Shown piece by piece: positions 37,312-46,821 of a stretch of DNA of 64,000 nt (its first letter is position 1; every line of letters begins with the position of its first letter). The translations under genes were made by a program, and so were the position numbers. A model generated the notes under the pieces. It was given only the letters and a program-made list of their open reading frames with translations. It was not told the DNA's origin and did no database searches. This stretch comes from Sphingomonas sp. CROZ-RG-20F-R02-07 (GTDB lineage: Bacteria; Pseudomonadota; Alphaproteobacteria; Sphingomonadales; Sphingomonadaceae): assembly GCF_022662335.1 (NCBI RefSeq), contig NZ_JAKNQJ010000004.1, positions 248,001 through 312,000 on the forward strand, read 5' to 3'.

Positions 37312-38933
37312 TCGCGCTTGCCCCCGATCCGGCCCTTGCAGATCTCACCGGGGTCGATCCCGTGATGGTCGATCGGCGCGCCCCGATCGCACCGATCGAT
37401 CAACTGCGGCAGCGCGGGGTGGCGGGGATCGCGGTCGCGGGGTGGGCCACGCTCCTGGTGCTCGTCCTGACGAGCATGGCGCTCGGGCACGACTCGGCAG
37501 GCGGCGTCGCGCTGGTCGGATGCGCGCTCAATCTCGCGCCGAGCTGGGTCGCGCTGCGCGGCCGGTACGATGCCGAGGCCCGCGCGATCGTGGGAACGCT
37601 GGCCGCCTCGATGCCCGCGCTGCTCGTCTATGTGTTGCAGGGCCAGGCGTGGCAGATGGACGGGCACATGTATTTCTTCGTCGCGCTCGCCGCGCTGACG
37701 GTGCTGTGCGACTGGAAGCCGATCGCCATCGCCTCGACGCTGATCGCGGTCCATCATCTGCTGCTGGAATGGCTGGTGCCGAGCTGGGTGTTCGCCGGAT
37801 CGGGCAATTTCGCACGCGTGTTGTTTCATGCGCTCGCGGTGATCCTCCAGTGCGGGATTCTGGGGTGCGTGACGCTTTGGCTGGAACGCCTGCTGAACGG
37901 CCAGGGGGCCGCAGTCGCGGCGAGCCGGGTGTCGGCGGCCGAGGCCGATGCCGAGCGGTTGATCGCGCGCGATGCGCTGCGTCAGGCGCGCGACGCGGAA
38001 GCCATGGCGCTGTCCGAGCGCAGCCGGTCCGACACGATCGAGGCCGACGCCAATCTGCGGCGCCGCGCCGAGGTCGAGGAGGTCGCCGCCCAGTTCGAGG
38101 CAAGCGTAGCGGGCGTGGTGGTGGCCATGGAGGCCGCCGCCGCGCAGCTCGAGGGGTCGGCGATCCATCTGAACGAGCTTGCGGGCGATGCCGGCCAACA
38201 GGCGAGCGCCGCGGCGGTCGGCGCGGCGGCGGCTACGGCCGACATCCGCCAGGTCGCGGCGTCGATCGCCGATCTCGGCCAATCGGTCGGGACGATCGCG
38301 ATCGCGGCCGAGCGGCAGGACACGCTCACGCGCACCGCGCATGATTGTGGCCTCGGTGGCGGCGAGACGATCGCGCTGCTGCGCGAACAGGCGGAGCGGA
38401 TCGGGACGTTTCTCGAGGAAATCCGGCGCATTGCCAGCAAGACCAACCTGCTCGCCCTGAACGCCACGATCGAGGCGGCACGGGCCGGCGAAGCGGGGCG
38501 CGGTTTTGCAGTGGTCGCCAACGAGGTGAAGTCGCTGGCCGGCGACGCCGCACGCGCGAGCGGGCAGATCGGAATGCTGCTGGAGACGATCCGCACCGGC
38601 GTCGGATCGTCGACCGCGGCGATGAAGACGGTGACCGGCGTCGTGGCCGAGGTGGCGCAGGCGGCGGGCGGGATCGCGCTCGCGACGATCGACCAGCGCG
38701 GCTATGTCGAGGCGATCGGCGAAAGCGCCGCGCGGGCGACCGCCAGCGCGGACCATATCGAGCAGCGCGTCGGCGGGGTGGCCGCCGTCGTCACCACCGC
38801 GGGCCTGTTATCGGCCGAGGTGCGGCGAAGCGCATCGGCGCTGTCGGCCAATGCGCGCGATCTCCGCTCGTCCACCGACCGCTTCGTGGATGCGCTGCGC
38901 GACGAGGCCTATCGCAGCCGTTCGATCGCCTGA
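37308..38933 (+). CDS. Methyl-accepting chemotaxis-like protein with multi-helix membrane sensor
   Basis: A 541-residue protein. Residues about 35-205 form some six membrane helices with short loops and no large periplasmic domain, so sensing would occur in or near the membrane. A coiled-coil signalling domain follows, with the conserved hairpin tip [27 protein letters not shown] near residue 380 that contacts CheA/CheW, then [18 protein letters not shown] is not obvious. No che or flagellar genes lie in the window, so the kinase partner is unknown. Its 3' end overlaps the convergent coiled-coil gene by 25 bases. Confidence 0.88.
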   Translation: MIALAPDPALADLTGVDPVMVDRRAPIAPIDQLRQRGVAGIAVAGWATLLVLVLTSMALGHDSAGGVALVGCALNLAPSWVALRGRYDAEARAIVGTLAASMPALLVYVLQGQAWQMDGHMYFFVALAALTVLCDWKPIAIASTLIAVHHLLLEWLVPSWVFAGSGNFARVLFHALAVILQCGILGCVTLWLERLLNGQGAAVAASRVSAAEADAERLIARDALRQARDAEAMALSERSRSDTIEADANLRRRAEVEEVAAQFEASVAGVVVAMEAAAAQLEGSAIHLNELAGDAGQQASAAAVGAAAATADIRQVAASIADLGQSVGTIAIAAERQDTLTRTAHDCGLGGGETIALLREQAERIGTFLEEIRRIASKTNLLALNATIEAARAGEAGRGFAVVANEVKSLAGDAARASGQIGMLLETIRTGVGSSTAAMKTVTGVVAEVAQAAGGIALATIDQRGYVEAIGESAARATASADHIEQRVGGVAAVVTTAGLLSAEVRRSASALSANARDLRSSTDRFVDALRDEAYRSRSIA

Positions 38934-41146
38934 GCCAGCGCCACGTACAATTTGCCCATATCGGACGAAAGCAGGGTAACGCCCAGCGGAGAGCCGTCGC
39001 GCTGCGCCAGCACGCCGCGCAGCATCGATTCGAAATCGTGGATGTAGCGGTTCACCGACTCGCGAAAGCCCGCATCGTCGTCGTAGAAGCGCGCGATGTC
39101 GCGCGCGTCGCCCGCGTCGAGGATCCGCACCGCACGCCGGGTGAACACCCCGCGGTCGCCCTTGAGATAGGCGGCCCAGGCGCTGTCGGACACCTCGATC
39201 GACAGGTTCTTGGTGATGTCGATCGAGGCAGAGTTGAGCGATTCGATCAGCAGCGAGGCGCGCCGCGCGAACGTATCGCGATCCGCCTCCTCGCGTTCGA
39301 TCCGCGCATCCTCGACGCGCGTTTCGAGGATCGCGCTGTGATCGGCAATCGTCTGCACCTCGGCGGCGAGCCGCGCGGTCGCGCGTGTCGCCGCATCGAC
39401 CGCGGCGTTCGTCGCATCGCCGATCGCGCGGACCTGACGCTCGACGGTGTCGCCGGTGACTCGGCGCATCGCCTGCGCGGCGGCGCCCTCCAACGCGGCG
39501 GCGGCCTCCGGGATCACGTCGGCGAGCGTCTCGCGCGCCTTGTCCGCCGCCGCCGACGCGGTGTCGCGGACGCGGAGCAGGGCGTCGATCAGCTTGGGCG
39601 CGGCCTCCTCCGCGAAGCGTTCGGTGCGCTCGATCGTCTCGTCCACCATATGGCCGATCGCGTCGGCCTTGCTGCGCCCGGTGGTCAGCGTCGTCAGCAG
39701 CGTGGCGGACAGGTGATCGAGCGTGCGGCGCTGCTCGCCGATCACGCCGGCGATTGCCTCGATCGCGTCGTGCGTGCTTTCCGCCGCCGTCACCAGCGCG
39801 AGCAGTTCGGGCCGCGCCTGCACCACGATCGCGCGGCTGGCGCCTACGCGCTGGTCGAGCCGTGCGAGTGCGTCGGGCAGCGTCTCGTCGATCTCGCGCG
39901 CCGCGGCGTCGAGCGCGATGAGCAAGGTTTCGGTCGTGCCGATCGTCCGCGTCGCCATCGTGTCGCCGACGCGCAGCGCTTCGGTCATCGCCTCCGCCGA
40001 TCCGCCGAGCGCGCTGATCGAGGCCGCGAGCATCTGCGACCGGTCGATTCCCTGATGGTGGAGCGAATCGATCTGGCGTTCGACGCGCGCGATCCCGCCC
40101 TCGAGGTCGCCGACCATCGCGTCGCCGGCCACGCGCTGCGACTCTAGCCGCTCGCCGATCCGCTCGATCACCGCCTCGGCGGCAGTCATCCGCGCCGCGA
40201 GCGCCTCGGCACCGTCGCGCATCGCATGGTCGAGCGTCGCCTGATTGGCGCCCAGCATCGCGAGCATCGCATCGCCCTGAACGGCGATGCCGTGGCGCGC
40301 CTGGTCCACCGCATCGGCGGTGCGGTCCATCAGCGCGTCGACGGCGCTCGCCATGTCGCCGGTGACCGCTTCGAGCCGCGCGCCGGCCGTCTCGCTCGTC
40401 GCCTCCATGCGGACGATGTGCGCGGCCAGCCGCTGTGCCGCGCCGCCCGCCAGCGCCTCGGCCTCGCGCCCGCGTTCGGCGAGTGCCACGAGCTGTGCGT
40501 CGAGCGCGGCGGCATGTTCGCCCGCCGACAGCGCCGCCTGGTCGAGCGCGATGGTGACCGCTTCGATCTCGCCCTGCGCGCGCGGCAGCGAGGCGAGCAG
40601 CACGCCCAGACTGGCCTGCGCGTCGGTCGCGGCCGCCGTCAGCCGCGCGGTATGCGCATCGGCTTCGGCGATCTCCTGCCCGAGCGCGCGGCCGATCGTG
40701 GCGAAGCGATCCTGCGCGGCCTCGCCCGTTGCCATCAATTGCGTGATCTGTTCGGCCAGCGCGCGGCGGTTGCTATCGAGCGCGCGTGCGATCCCGGCCG
40801 CGCTCCGCTCCAGGCTTTCCGCTTCGGCACGCATGCCGCGGGCGGTCGCACTGAAACGCCGCGCCTCGGTCCGGCTCGTGCGCTGCGCCAGCAGCCAGAG
40901 AATGCCGATGAGCGCCGGAACGACCGCCAGCGCGGCCAGAAATTCGGTCAGCGCCACCGCATCGAGCGTCGCCAGCCGGCCGCGGCACAGCCAGATCATC
41001 GTGGCGACCCAGCCGAGCGCGAGCGATGCCGCGGCCAGCGGCGCGATCCACCGGGGCGAGGGCACGGATTCGGGTTCGTCGTACACCGGTTCGGCATAGG
41101 GCTCGTTCGCCAGATCGAGGACGGGATCGAACCGCGCGTCGGACAT
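38909..41146 (-). CDS. Large membrane-anchored coiled-coil protein
   Basis: A 745-residue protein with no named family. Two hydrophobic helices lie near residues 33-53 and 64-86, suggesting a hairpin anchor with both ends in the cytoplasm. Then come about 530 residues of Ala/Arg/Glu/Asp-rich helix in near-continuous coiled coil. It ends in a globular block of about 110 residues with [27 protein letters not shown] and [17 protein letters not shown]. That end block looks strongly constrained and I believe it recurs in alphaproteobacterial proteins. Start at 41146 or at 41173 is unresolved; neither has a good ribosome site. A structural or polarity role is inference. Confidence 0.75.
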   Translation of the reverse strand: MSDARFDPVLDLANEPYAEPVYDEPESVPSPRWIAPLAAASLALGWVATMIWLCRGRLATLDAVALTEFLAALAVVPALIGILWLLAQRTSRTEARRFSATARGMRAEAESLERSAAGIARALDSNRRALAEQITQLMATGEAAQDRFATIGRALGQEIAEADAHTARLTAAATDAQASLGVLLASLPRAQGEIEAVTIALDQAALSAGEHAAALDAQLVALAERGREAEALAGGAAQRLAAHIVRMEATSETAGARLEAVTGDMASAVDALMDRTADAVDQARHGIAVQGDAMLAMLGANQATLDHAMRDGAEALAARMTAAEAVIERIGERLESQRVAGDAMVGDLEGGIARVERQIDSLHHQGIDRSQMLAASISALGGSAEAMTEALRVGDTMATRTIGTTETLLIALDAAAREIDETLPDALARLDQRVGASRAIVVQARPELLALVTAAESTHDAIEAIAGVIGEQRRTLDHLSATLLTTLTTGRSKADAIGHMVDETIERTERFAEEAAPKLIDALLRVRDTASAAADKARETLADVIPEAAAALEGAAAQAMRRVTGDTVERQVRAIGDATNAAVDAATRATARLAAEVQTIADHSAILETRVEDARIEREEADRDTFARRASLLIESLNSASIDITKNLSIEVSDSAWAAYLKGDRGVFTRRAVRILDAGDARDIARFYDDDAGFRESVNRYIHDFESMLRGVLAQRDGSPLGVTLLSSDMGKLYVALAQAIERLR

Positions 41147-41285
41147 CGACGGCTCGCCCAGTTCGGCACGCATGTCCACGATCGTACGAACCCCCTGATA
41201 GCCCCGGCGGCGTTTACCATGAATTTCCGGGGCGGGGAACGCCTGCGCAACCATGCCTTAAGGCTGTCCGGTGCAGGATGCGGCG

Positions 41286-41579
41286 ATGGCCTATGATCCC
41301 GGAGCAATCGATGCCGCGCTGGCGGCCGCGGTGGGCGATGCGCCCGCGCTGATCGCGGAGCTGCGCCTGGCGTTTCGTGACAGCGCCGAACTCGCGCTCG
41401 CGGCGATGGCGCACGCGGAATCGGGCGATGCGTGGCGCGTTGCCGCCTTTCGGCTGAAGGGGCTGGCCGCGAGCTTCGGCGCGGTGCGGCTGATGGCGCT
41501 GGCCGGTGAAGCGGCGGCAGCGCCGGTGCACGACCGTGCGGTGCTCGCGAAATTGAAACGGGCGGTGGCACGGCTGTAA
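41286..41579 (+). CDS. Hpt-like protein lacking the phospho-acceptor histidine
   Basis: A 97-residue helical protein. The stretch AAFRLKGLAASFGAVRL aligns with the Hpt motif A-x-H-x-L-K-G-x-x-x-x-x-G-A, but the histidine position is Phe55; Lys58 and Gly59 are kept. The ATG at 41286 has AGGA 7 bases upstream; a GTG at 41271 is the alternative start. If the alignment is right it cannot carry phosphate and could bind a response regulator or kinase as a docking part. It is divergent from the coiled-coil gene and is first in the group leading to the DUF2336 and kinase-like genes. Confidence 0.62.
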   Translation: MAYDPGAIDAALAAAVGDAPALIAELRLAFRDSAELALAAMAHAESGDAWRVAAFRLKGLAASFGAVRLMALAGEAAAAPVHDRAVLAKLKRAVARL

Positions 41580-41639
41580 CGGCGGATCACGCGGGATCAC
41601 GCGGCAGGGCGCATCGGACTCTATGCACCGCGGGCCGAA

Positions 41640-42851
41640 ATGCTTAACAGCCGCTCCATGATTGCCGGCCTGCTGTTCGCGACCCACGATGCCGAAGATC
41701 GGCCCGCCACCCTTACCGCCACGCTGCCGTTCGGCGGCGTGACGTTGATCGAATATCAGGCGCGGCTGCTGATCGCGGCGGGGGCAGCGCAGATCGTCGT
41801 CGTCGTGTCGCGGCTCACCCCCGAATTGCTGGGCGCGATCAGCCGGATCGGTCGGCGCGGCGTCGCGGTCGATCCGGTGCGGTCGGCGGCGGAAGCGGCG
41901 GAGCGGCTCCATCCGCTGGCGCGCGTGCTGATGCTCGCCGACGGGCTCGTCACCAGCCAGGCCGCGGTGGCGTTGTTGGCAGGCGACGGGCTGGCGGCCG
42001 AAGGCGGCGATGCGTTGCTCGTGGTGGACGAAGACGACGCCGCGCACGGCTATGAGCGCGTCGGCGGCGGTCTCGCCTGGGCGGGCGCGGCGCGGCTGGA
42101 TGCGGCGCGCATCGGCGAGGTCGCGGCGCTACCGCGCGACTATGATTTCCAGGCGACGCTGATCCGCGTGGCGGCGCAGACCCCGGCGCAGGTCATCGCG
42201 CTGCCCCGATCGGTGATGCGCGCCGGGCACGGCATCGAACAGGGCGCGCTGGGGCTCGATCGGCGGGGCCGTGCGGCATTGACGGCGACGGTGTCCGATC
42301 GGCGCGGCTGGTTCGACCGCTATGTCGCGGCGCCCGCGATGCGGCTCGCGCTGCCGCCGCTGGTGGCGCGGCGGATCGGCGGCGCGGTGGTCGGCGCGAC
42401 CGCCGGCGCGATCGGGGTCGTCGGCCTGGGCGCGGTCGGACTGGGGTTTGTCGCGACCGGTCTGCTGCTGGCACTGGTCGGCAGTATCGGCCTCGCGCTC
42501 GGCGCGACCATCGGCGACCTGCGCGACGAGGCGAGCGCACCGGCGATGCGGATCGCCGCGGGGGTGTTGCCGGCACTCGCGGCTTTGCTGCTCGGCTTCC
42601 ATCAGAGCGCCGTCAGCGGCGACGGCGCGGCGCGCGTGATCGCGCTGGCGCTGGTGATCGCGGGTGCGCTGGCGGAGCGCGCGATCCGGCCGGCGCGCCG
42701 CTGGCTCGCCTGGGGCAGCCCCGGCGGCTATCTGCTGATCGTGGCGCTCGCCACGCTTCTCGGGTTGCCCCGCGTCGGGCTCGCGCTGGCCGCGCTCTAC
42801 GCGGCGGCGACGCTGGCGGGAGCGATCGAGGATTTGCGCACAAAGGCTTAG
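41640..42851 (+). CDS. Unknown protein: MobA-like N-terminus fused to membrane domain
   Basis: A 403-residue protein. The N-terminal half (about 1-200) has the layout of a Rossmann-like nucleotidyltransferase: PFGGVTLIEYQARLLIAAGAAQIVVVVS followed by alternating strands and helices, but the G-G-x-x-x-R-M-G-type nucleotide loop is not visible. The second half (about 230-403) is membrane-embedded with some five helices rich in Gly/Ala. The arrangement recalls MobA-like/CDP-alcohol phosphatidyltransferase fusions, yet I see no D-G-x-x-A-R-x8-G-x3-D motif, so catalysis is doubtful. An ATG at 41658 is an alternative start. It lies 60 bases after the Hpt-like gene and 34 before the DUF2336 gene. 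Confidence 0.62.
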   Translation: MLNSRSMIAGLLFATHDAEDRPATLTATLPFGGVTLIEYQARLLIAAGAAQIVVVVSRLTPELLGAISRIGRRGVAVDPVRSAAEAAERLHPLARVLMLADGLVTSQAAVALLAGDGLAAEGGDALLVVDEDDAAHGYERVGGGLAWAGAARLDAARIGEVAALPRDYDFQATLIRVAAQTPAQVIALPRSVMRAGHGIEQGALGLDRRGRAALTATVSDRRGWFDRYVAAPAMRLALPPLVARRIGGAVVGATAGAIGVVGLGAVGLGFVATGLLLALVGSIGLALGATIGDLRDEASAPAMRIAAGVLPALAALLLGFHQSAVSGDGAARVIALALVIAGALAERAIRPARRWLAWGSPGGYLLIVALATLLGLPRVGLALAALYAAATLAGAIEDLRTKA

Positions 42852-42885
42852 TGTCGTTTTAACGACGGAGCGGCTAGCAGGACGC

Positions 42886-43965
42886 ATGTCGGTCGAACCA
42901 GACACCTCAGAGCCGCGCGGCGCTAGCGCCCCGGTCCGCGTGCGCGCCGCCCGATCGCGCGCCGATGCGCGGCTGTCCGGTGCGATCGCGGATTATTTCC
43001 TCGCCGATTTGGATCGGCTCGACGATCGGACGCGGGCGATGATCGCGCGGCTGCTGAATGCGCTCATCGAGGGGCTGGCGTTCGATATCCGCCGCCACGC
43101 CGCACGCCTGCTCGCCACGCGCGGTGCGCCCGCGCTGGGCGAGGCGGTGTTGAAGGCGCGCGGCGATATCGCTCAGCGGCTGACGCGCGCGGGGCTGCTG
43201 CGCGACCGTGCGCTGATGGACGAGCTGATCGCGCGCGTCCGCCAGGATCTGCTCGGCGACGCGCTGCCGTCGGCGGTGGGTGGCCCCGACGAGGCGAGCC
43301 TGCTCGTGCGGCTGATCGAGGGGCCGGATACGATCGTGGCGGCCACCGCGTCCGCGCTGCTCGCCGCCCAGTCTCGCCGGCGCTCGGCGAACATCGGCGG
43401 GACGGTCGCGCCGAACGAACTGCCCGCCGAGCTTCATCACCGCCTGGTCTGGTGGGTGGCGGCGGCGCTGCGCAGCGACGATGACGGCGCGATCGATCAC
43501 GCGCTCGCCGAGGCGGCGCAGCGCAGCCTGGGCGCGCATGACGAGGGCGAGCGCGTCGAGGCGGTGGCGATGCGCCTAGCCGCGGCGATCGATGCCGCGC
43601 CCGAGGAGCTCCCCATGTTGCTGACCGACTCGATCGGCGATCGGCAGCCGGCGTTGTTCGCGGCGCTGCTGGGCCATGCGCTCGGCTATGATTACGACGC
43701 CGTCCGCGCGCTGATGATCGAGCCCGAGGGCGAGCGGCTGTGGCTGGCGCTGCGCGCGGTGGCGTGCGGGCGCGAGACGCTGGCACGCGTGGCGCTCGCG
43801 CTTTCCGAAGCCGATCCGCGCCGCGACATCGAGGCCTTCGCCGATGCGCTGGACGACATCGCCGCGGTGGACCCCCATGTCGCCCGCATGGCGCTGGGCC
43901 CGCTCGCGCTCCACCGGGACTTTCGCGAGGCGATCGACTCGCTCGCACGTTGTGAGACGCCATGA
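42886..43965 (+). CDS. DUF2336 domain protein
   Basis: A 359-residue soluble helical-repeat protein, rich in Ala, Arg, Asp and Leu. Blocks such as DRTRAMIARLLNALIEGLAFDIRRHAA (about 45-72) and repeated two-helix units fit the DUF2336 family, found mainly in alphaproteobacteria near signalling genes and with no proven function. AGCAGGA precedes the ATG. Its last 4 bases overlap the kinase-like gene, so the two proteins are probably made in a fixed ratio and may interact. Confidence 0.78.
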   Translation: MSVEPDTSEPRGASAPVRVRAARSRADARLSGAIADYFLADLDRLDDRTRAMIARLLNALIEGLAFDIRRHAARLLATRGAPALGEAVLKARGDIAQRLTRAGLLRDRALMDELIARVRQDLLGDALPSAVGGPDEASLLVRLIEGPDTIVAATASALLAAQSRRRSANIGGTVAPNELPAELHHRLVWWVAAALRSDDDGAIDHALAEAAQRSLGAHDEGERVEAVAMRLAAAIDAAPEELPMLLTDSIGDRQPALFAALLGHALGYDYDAVRALMIEPEGERLWLALRAVACGRETLARVALALSEADPRRDIEAFADALDDIAAVDPHVARMALGPLALHRDFREAIDSLARCETP

Positions 43966-45347
43966 ACGCACCGATCGCCCATCCTGTCGCGCATGCCGTA
44001 GTCGATGCCGATGGCCATCTGCTCGACGCCGATCCCGCCATCGTGACGCTGAACGCGCGCGCCGGCGGCACGGTGGGCGAGGCGCTGGCGGTGCCGCAGC
44101 TCGCGACGATCGCGCGGCTGGCGCGGCGGTTGGGGATCGTGGTGTCGCGCGGTGTGATCGTGTCGGACGACGAGGCGGATATCGATCTATGGGTGCGCGC
44201 GCAGCCGCAGGGCGACCTCATCCGGCTGTCGGTTAGCGGCTGGCGCGAGCTCCAGCCGTGGCGGAGCGTCCCGCGTGGCGCGCAGGCCGAACTGGATTTC
44301 CAGCATGCCGATGCCGACTGGCGCTGGGAGACGGACGCGGCGTTGCGCCTCACCTTTCTCAGCCTCGATGCGGGGCCGCGGCACGGCTTCGACGCACTGG
44401 CGCTGCTCGGCCGCCCGCTGACTGCGCTGTTCGCGCTCGACACCGATGATGGCGAGGCGATCCCGCTGATCGATTCGCTTGCCCGCCACCGGCCGCTCGA
44501 TGCGCAGCCTGCGCGGCTGAAGGGTTCGGGGCGGCCCCTGGTCCTCTCGGCCGTGGTGCGGCAGGATGCGCACGGCGCGTTCGCCGGCTTTTCCGGGTCG
44601 GTGCGGATGGCGGAGACTGCGCCCGCCGCGCCGCCGCAGCCCGAGCCTGCGCCACTATCCACCACCTTCACCGAAGGGCTGGACAAGGTGCTGCGCTCCC
44701 CGCTCGCGCGGATCATCGCCAATGCGGACAGCATCAACGCGCAGGCCGACGGCCCGCTGCGCCAGGATTATGTCGATTACGCCGCCGATATCGCGGGGGC
44801 GGGGCGCCACCTTCTGGGGCTGGTCGACGATCTGGTCGATCTTCAGGCGATCGAGCGCCGCGATTTCGCGCTCCCCGTCGAGCCGATCGACCTGGCCGAT
44901 GTGGCGCGCCGCGCAGCCGGCCTGTTGTCGGTGCGCGCCGCCGATGCCGGGGTGACGATCAGTCGCCCGGCGGCGGGCGACGGGCTGTCGGCGCAGGGCG
45001 ATTTCCGCCGGACGCTCCAGATCCTCGTCAACCTGATCGGCAATGCGGTGCGCTATTCGCCACAGGGAGCGTCGGTCGACGTGGCCGTCGCGCGCACGCG
45101 CGGGCAGGCGATCGCGACGGTGACCGACCGGGGCAAGGGGATCGCGCCCGACGATCAGGCGCGGATCTTCGAGAAGTTCGAGCGGGTCGACACCAGCGAA
45201 GTCGGCGGCAACGGCCTCGGCCTCTATATCGCCCGGCGGCTCGCGCGCGCGATGGGCGGCGATCTCGATGTGGAAAGCGCGCCCGGCGAAGGCGCGCGCT
45301 TCACCCTCACGTTACCGGCGGCCGATCCGGCGCGCGGCGAGTATTAG
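43962..45347 (+). CDS. Soluble histidine-kinase-like protein with Lys at the H-box position
   Basis: A 461-residue protein without membrane helices. The N-terminal region (about 1-210) looks like one or two PAS-type folds. The dimerisation helix reads GLDKVLRSPLARIIANADS; in a histidine kinase the pattern is H-x-L-R-x-P-L, and here the histidine is Lys242 (codon 44685-44687, AAG). The ATPase domain is complete: ILVNLIGNAVRYSP (N box), TDRGKGIAPDD (G1), FEKF (F box) and GNGLGLYIARRLA (G2). It could bind ATP but not autophosphorylate in the usual way. It ends in a 36-base tail-to-tail overlap with the small membrane gene. Confidence 0.85.
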   Translation: MNAPIAHPVAHAVVDADGHLLDADPAIVTLNARAGGTVGEALAVPQLATIARLARRLGIVVSRGVIVSDDEADIDLWVRAQPQGDLIRLSVSGWRELQPWRSVPRGAQAELDFQHADADWRWETDAALRLTFLSLDAGPRHGFDALALLGRPLTALFALDTDDGEAIPLIDSLARHRPLDAQPARLKGSGRPLVLSAVVRQDAHGAFAGFSGSVRMAETAPAAPPQPEPAPLSTTFTEGLDKVLRSPLARIIANADSINAQADGPLRQDYVDYAADIAGAGRHLLGLVDDLVDLQAIERRDFALPVEPIDLADVARRAAGLLSVRAADAGVTISRPAAGDGLSAQGDFRRTLQILVNLIGNAVRYSPQGASVDVAVARTRGQAIATVTDRGKGIAPDDQARIFEKFERVDTSEVGGNGLGLYIARRLARAMGGDLDVESAPGEGARFTLTLPAADPARGEY

Positions 45348-45518
45348 CGCCAACCCGATCACCGCGAGTGCCGCACCGCGATCCGCCCACGCCCGCTGTT
45401 CGAGCATGAAGCTCGAGGCGGGCCAATGGACGTAACCCAGCCCCTGGCCGATCCAGAGCAATCCCATCAGCGTGGCCAGCACGCCGATGACGATCAGGAT
45501 CGGCTGGAGGCGTGCCAT
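45312..45518 (-). CDS. Small two-helix membrane protein after gltA
   Basis: A 68-residue protein with hydrophobic segments at about 6-27 and 46-62 and the short polar loop SSFMLEQRAWADRG between. The family is unknown to me. Its ATG overlaps the gltA stop (TGATG), so it belongs to the gltX-gltA transcript. Its last 36 bases overlap the end of the kinase-like gene on the other strand. A longer upstream frame inside gltA is rejected. Confidence 0.7.
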   Translation of the reverse strand: MARLQPILIVIGVLATLMGLLWIGQGLGYVHWPASSFMLEQRAWADRGAALAVIGLALILAARRIGRR

Positions 45519-46801
45519 CACCGCTTGTCCGCCGGCACATATTCGCGCTGCGTCGGGCCGGTGTAGAGCTGACGCGGGCGGCCGATCTTCTGGTCGGGAT
45601 CGGTAATCATCTCGTTCCACTGCGCGACCCAGCCGACGGTGCGGGCGAGCGCGAAGAGCACGGTGAACATGGACGTCGGGAAGCCGATCGCCGACAGGAT
45701 CACGCCCGAATAGAAATCGACGTTCGGGAACAGCTTCTTCTCGACGAAATAGGGATCGTTGAGCGCCAGTTCCTCGAGCTGCAACGCCACGTCGAACACG
45801 GGATCATTGACCTTCAGCTCGGCGAACACCTCGCGCACCGTCTGCTGCATCACGGTCGCACGCGGATCGTAATTCTTGTACACGCGGTGGCCGAAGCCCA
45901 TCAGGCGGAACGGATCGTTCTTGTCCTTGGCGCGCGCGATATATTCCGGGATGCGATCGACCGTGCCGATCTCGCGCAGCATGTTGAGCGCGGCTTCGTT
46001 CGCGCCGCCATGCGCGGGGCCCCACAGGCAGGCGATGCCGGCCGCGATGCATGCGAACGGGTTCGCGCCCGACGATCCGGCGAGGCGGACGGTCGAGGTC
46101 GAGGCGTTCTGCTCGTGATCGGCGTGGAGGATGAAGATCCGGTCCATCGCGCGCTCGATCACCGGATTCACGACATAGGGCTCGGCGGGCACGCCGAACG
46201 TCATGCGCAGGAAATTGCCCGTGTAGCTGAGCGAATTGTCGGGATAGAGGAAGGGCTGGCCCAGGCTGTACTTGTAAGCCATCGCCGCCAGCGTCGGCAT
46301 CTTGGCGATCAGCCGGTGCGAGGCGATGGTGCGCTGCACCGGATCGTGAACATCAGTCGAATCATGGTAGAAGGCGCTGAGCGCGCCGACCACGCCGCAC
46401 ATGATCGCCATCGGATGCGCATCGCGGCGGAACCCGCGGAAGAAGGTCGCGAGCTGCTCGTGCACCATGGTGTGACGCGTGATCGTGCCCGTGAAGGCGT
46501 CGAGTTCGTCGGCGGTGGGCAGTTCGCCGTTCAGCAGGAGGTGGCACACCTCCATGAAGTTCGACTTTTCCGCCAGCTCGCCGATCGGATAGCCGCGGTG
46601 GAGCAGCACGCCCTCGTCACCGTCGATATAGGTGATTTCCGAGCGGCAGCTCGCCGTCGAGGTGAAGCCCGGATCATAGGTGAACGCGCCGGTCTGGCCA
46701 TACATCTTGCGGATATCGACCACATCGGGGCCGATCGTGCCCGACAGGACCGGATATTCGAAGTCCTTGCCGTCGAGGGACAGTTTGGCTGCGTCGCTCA
46801 T
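45518..46801 (-). CDS. gltA: Citrate synthase (type II)
   Basis: A 427-residue TCA-cycle enzyme condensing oxaloacetate and acetyl-CoA. The type II N-terminal domain begins with [23 protein letters not shown]. Active-site segments include HADHEQNAS (His), [14 protein letters not shown] (His and Arg), and an Asp/Phe-containing C-terminal stretch (DPVFDVAL). AGGAAGGATC precedes the ATG. It follows gltX by 20 bases. Type II enzymes are NADH-inhibited hexamers in Gram-negative bacteria. Confidence 0.98.
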   Translation of the reverse strand: MSDAAKLSLDGKDFEYPVLSGTIGPDVVDIRKMYGQTGAFTYDPGFTSTASCRSEITYIDGDEGVLLHRGYPIGELAEKSNFMEVCHLLLNGELPTADELDAFTGTITRHTMVHEQLATFFRGFRRDAHPMAIMCGVVGALSAFYHDSTDVHDPVQRTIASHRLIAKMPTLAAMAYKYSLGQPFLYPDNSLSYTGNFLRMTFGVPAEPYVVNPVIERAMDRIFILHADHEQNASTSTVRLAGSSGANPFACIAAGIACLWGPAHGGANEAALNMLREIGTVDRIPEYIARAKDKNDPFRLMGFGHRVYKNYDPRATVMQQTVREVFAELKVNDPVFDVALQLEELALNDPYFVEKKLFPNVDFYSGVILSAIGFPTSMFTVLFALARTVGWVAQWNEMITDPDQKIGRPRQLYTGPTQREYVPADKR

Positions 46802-46821
46802 GATCGTGATCCTTCCTCGCT

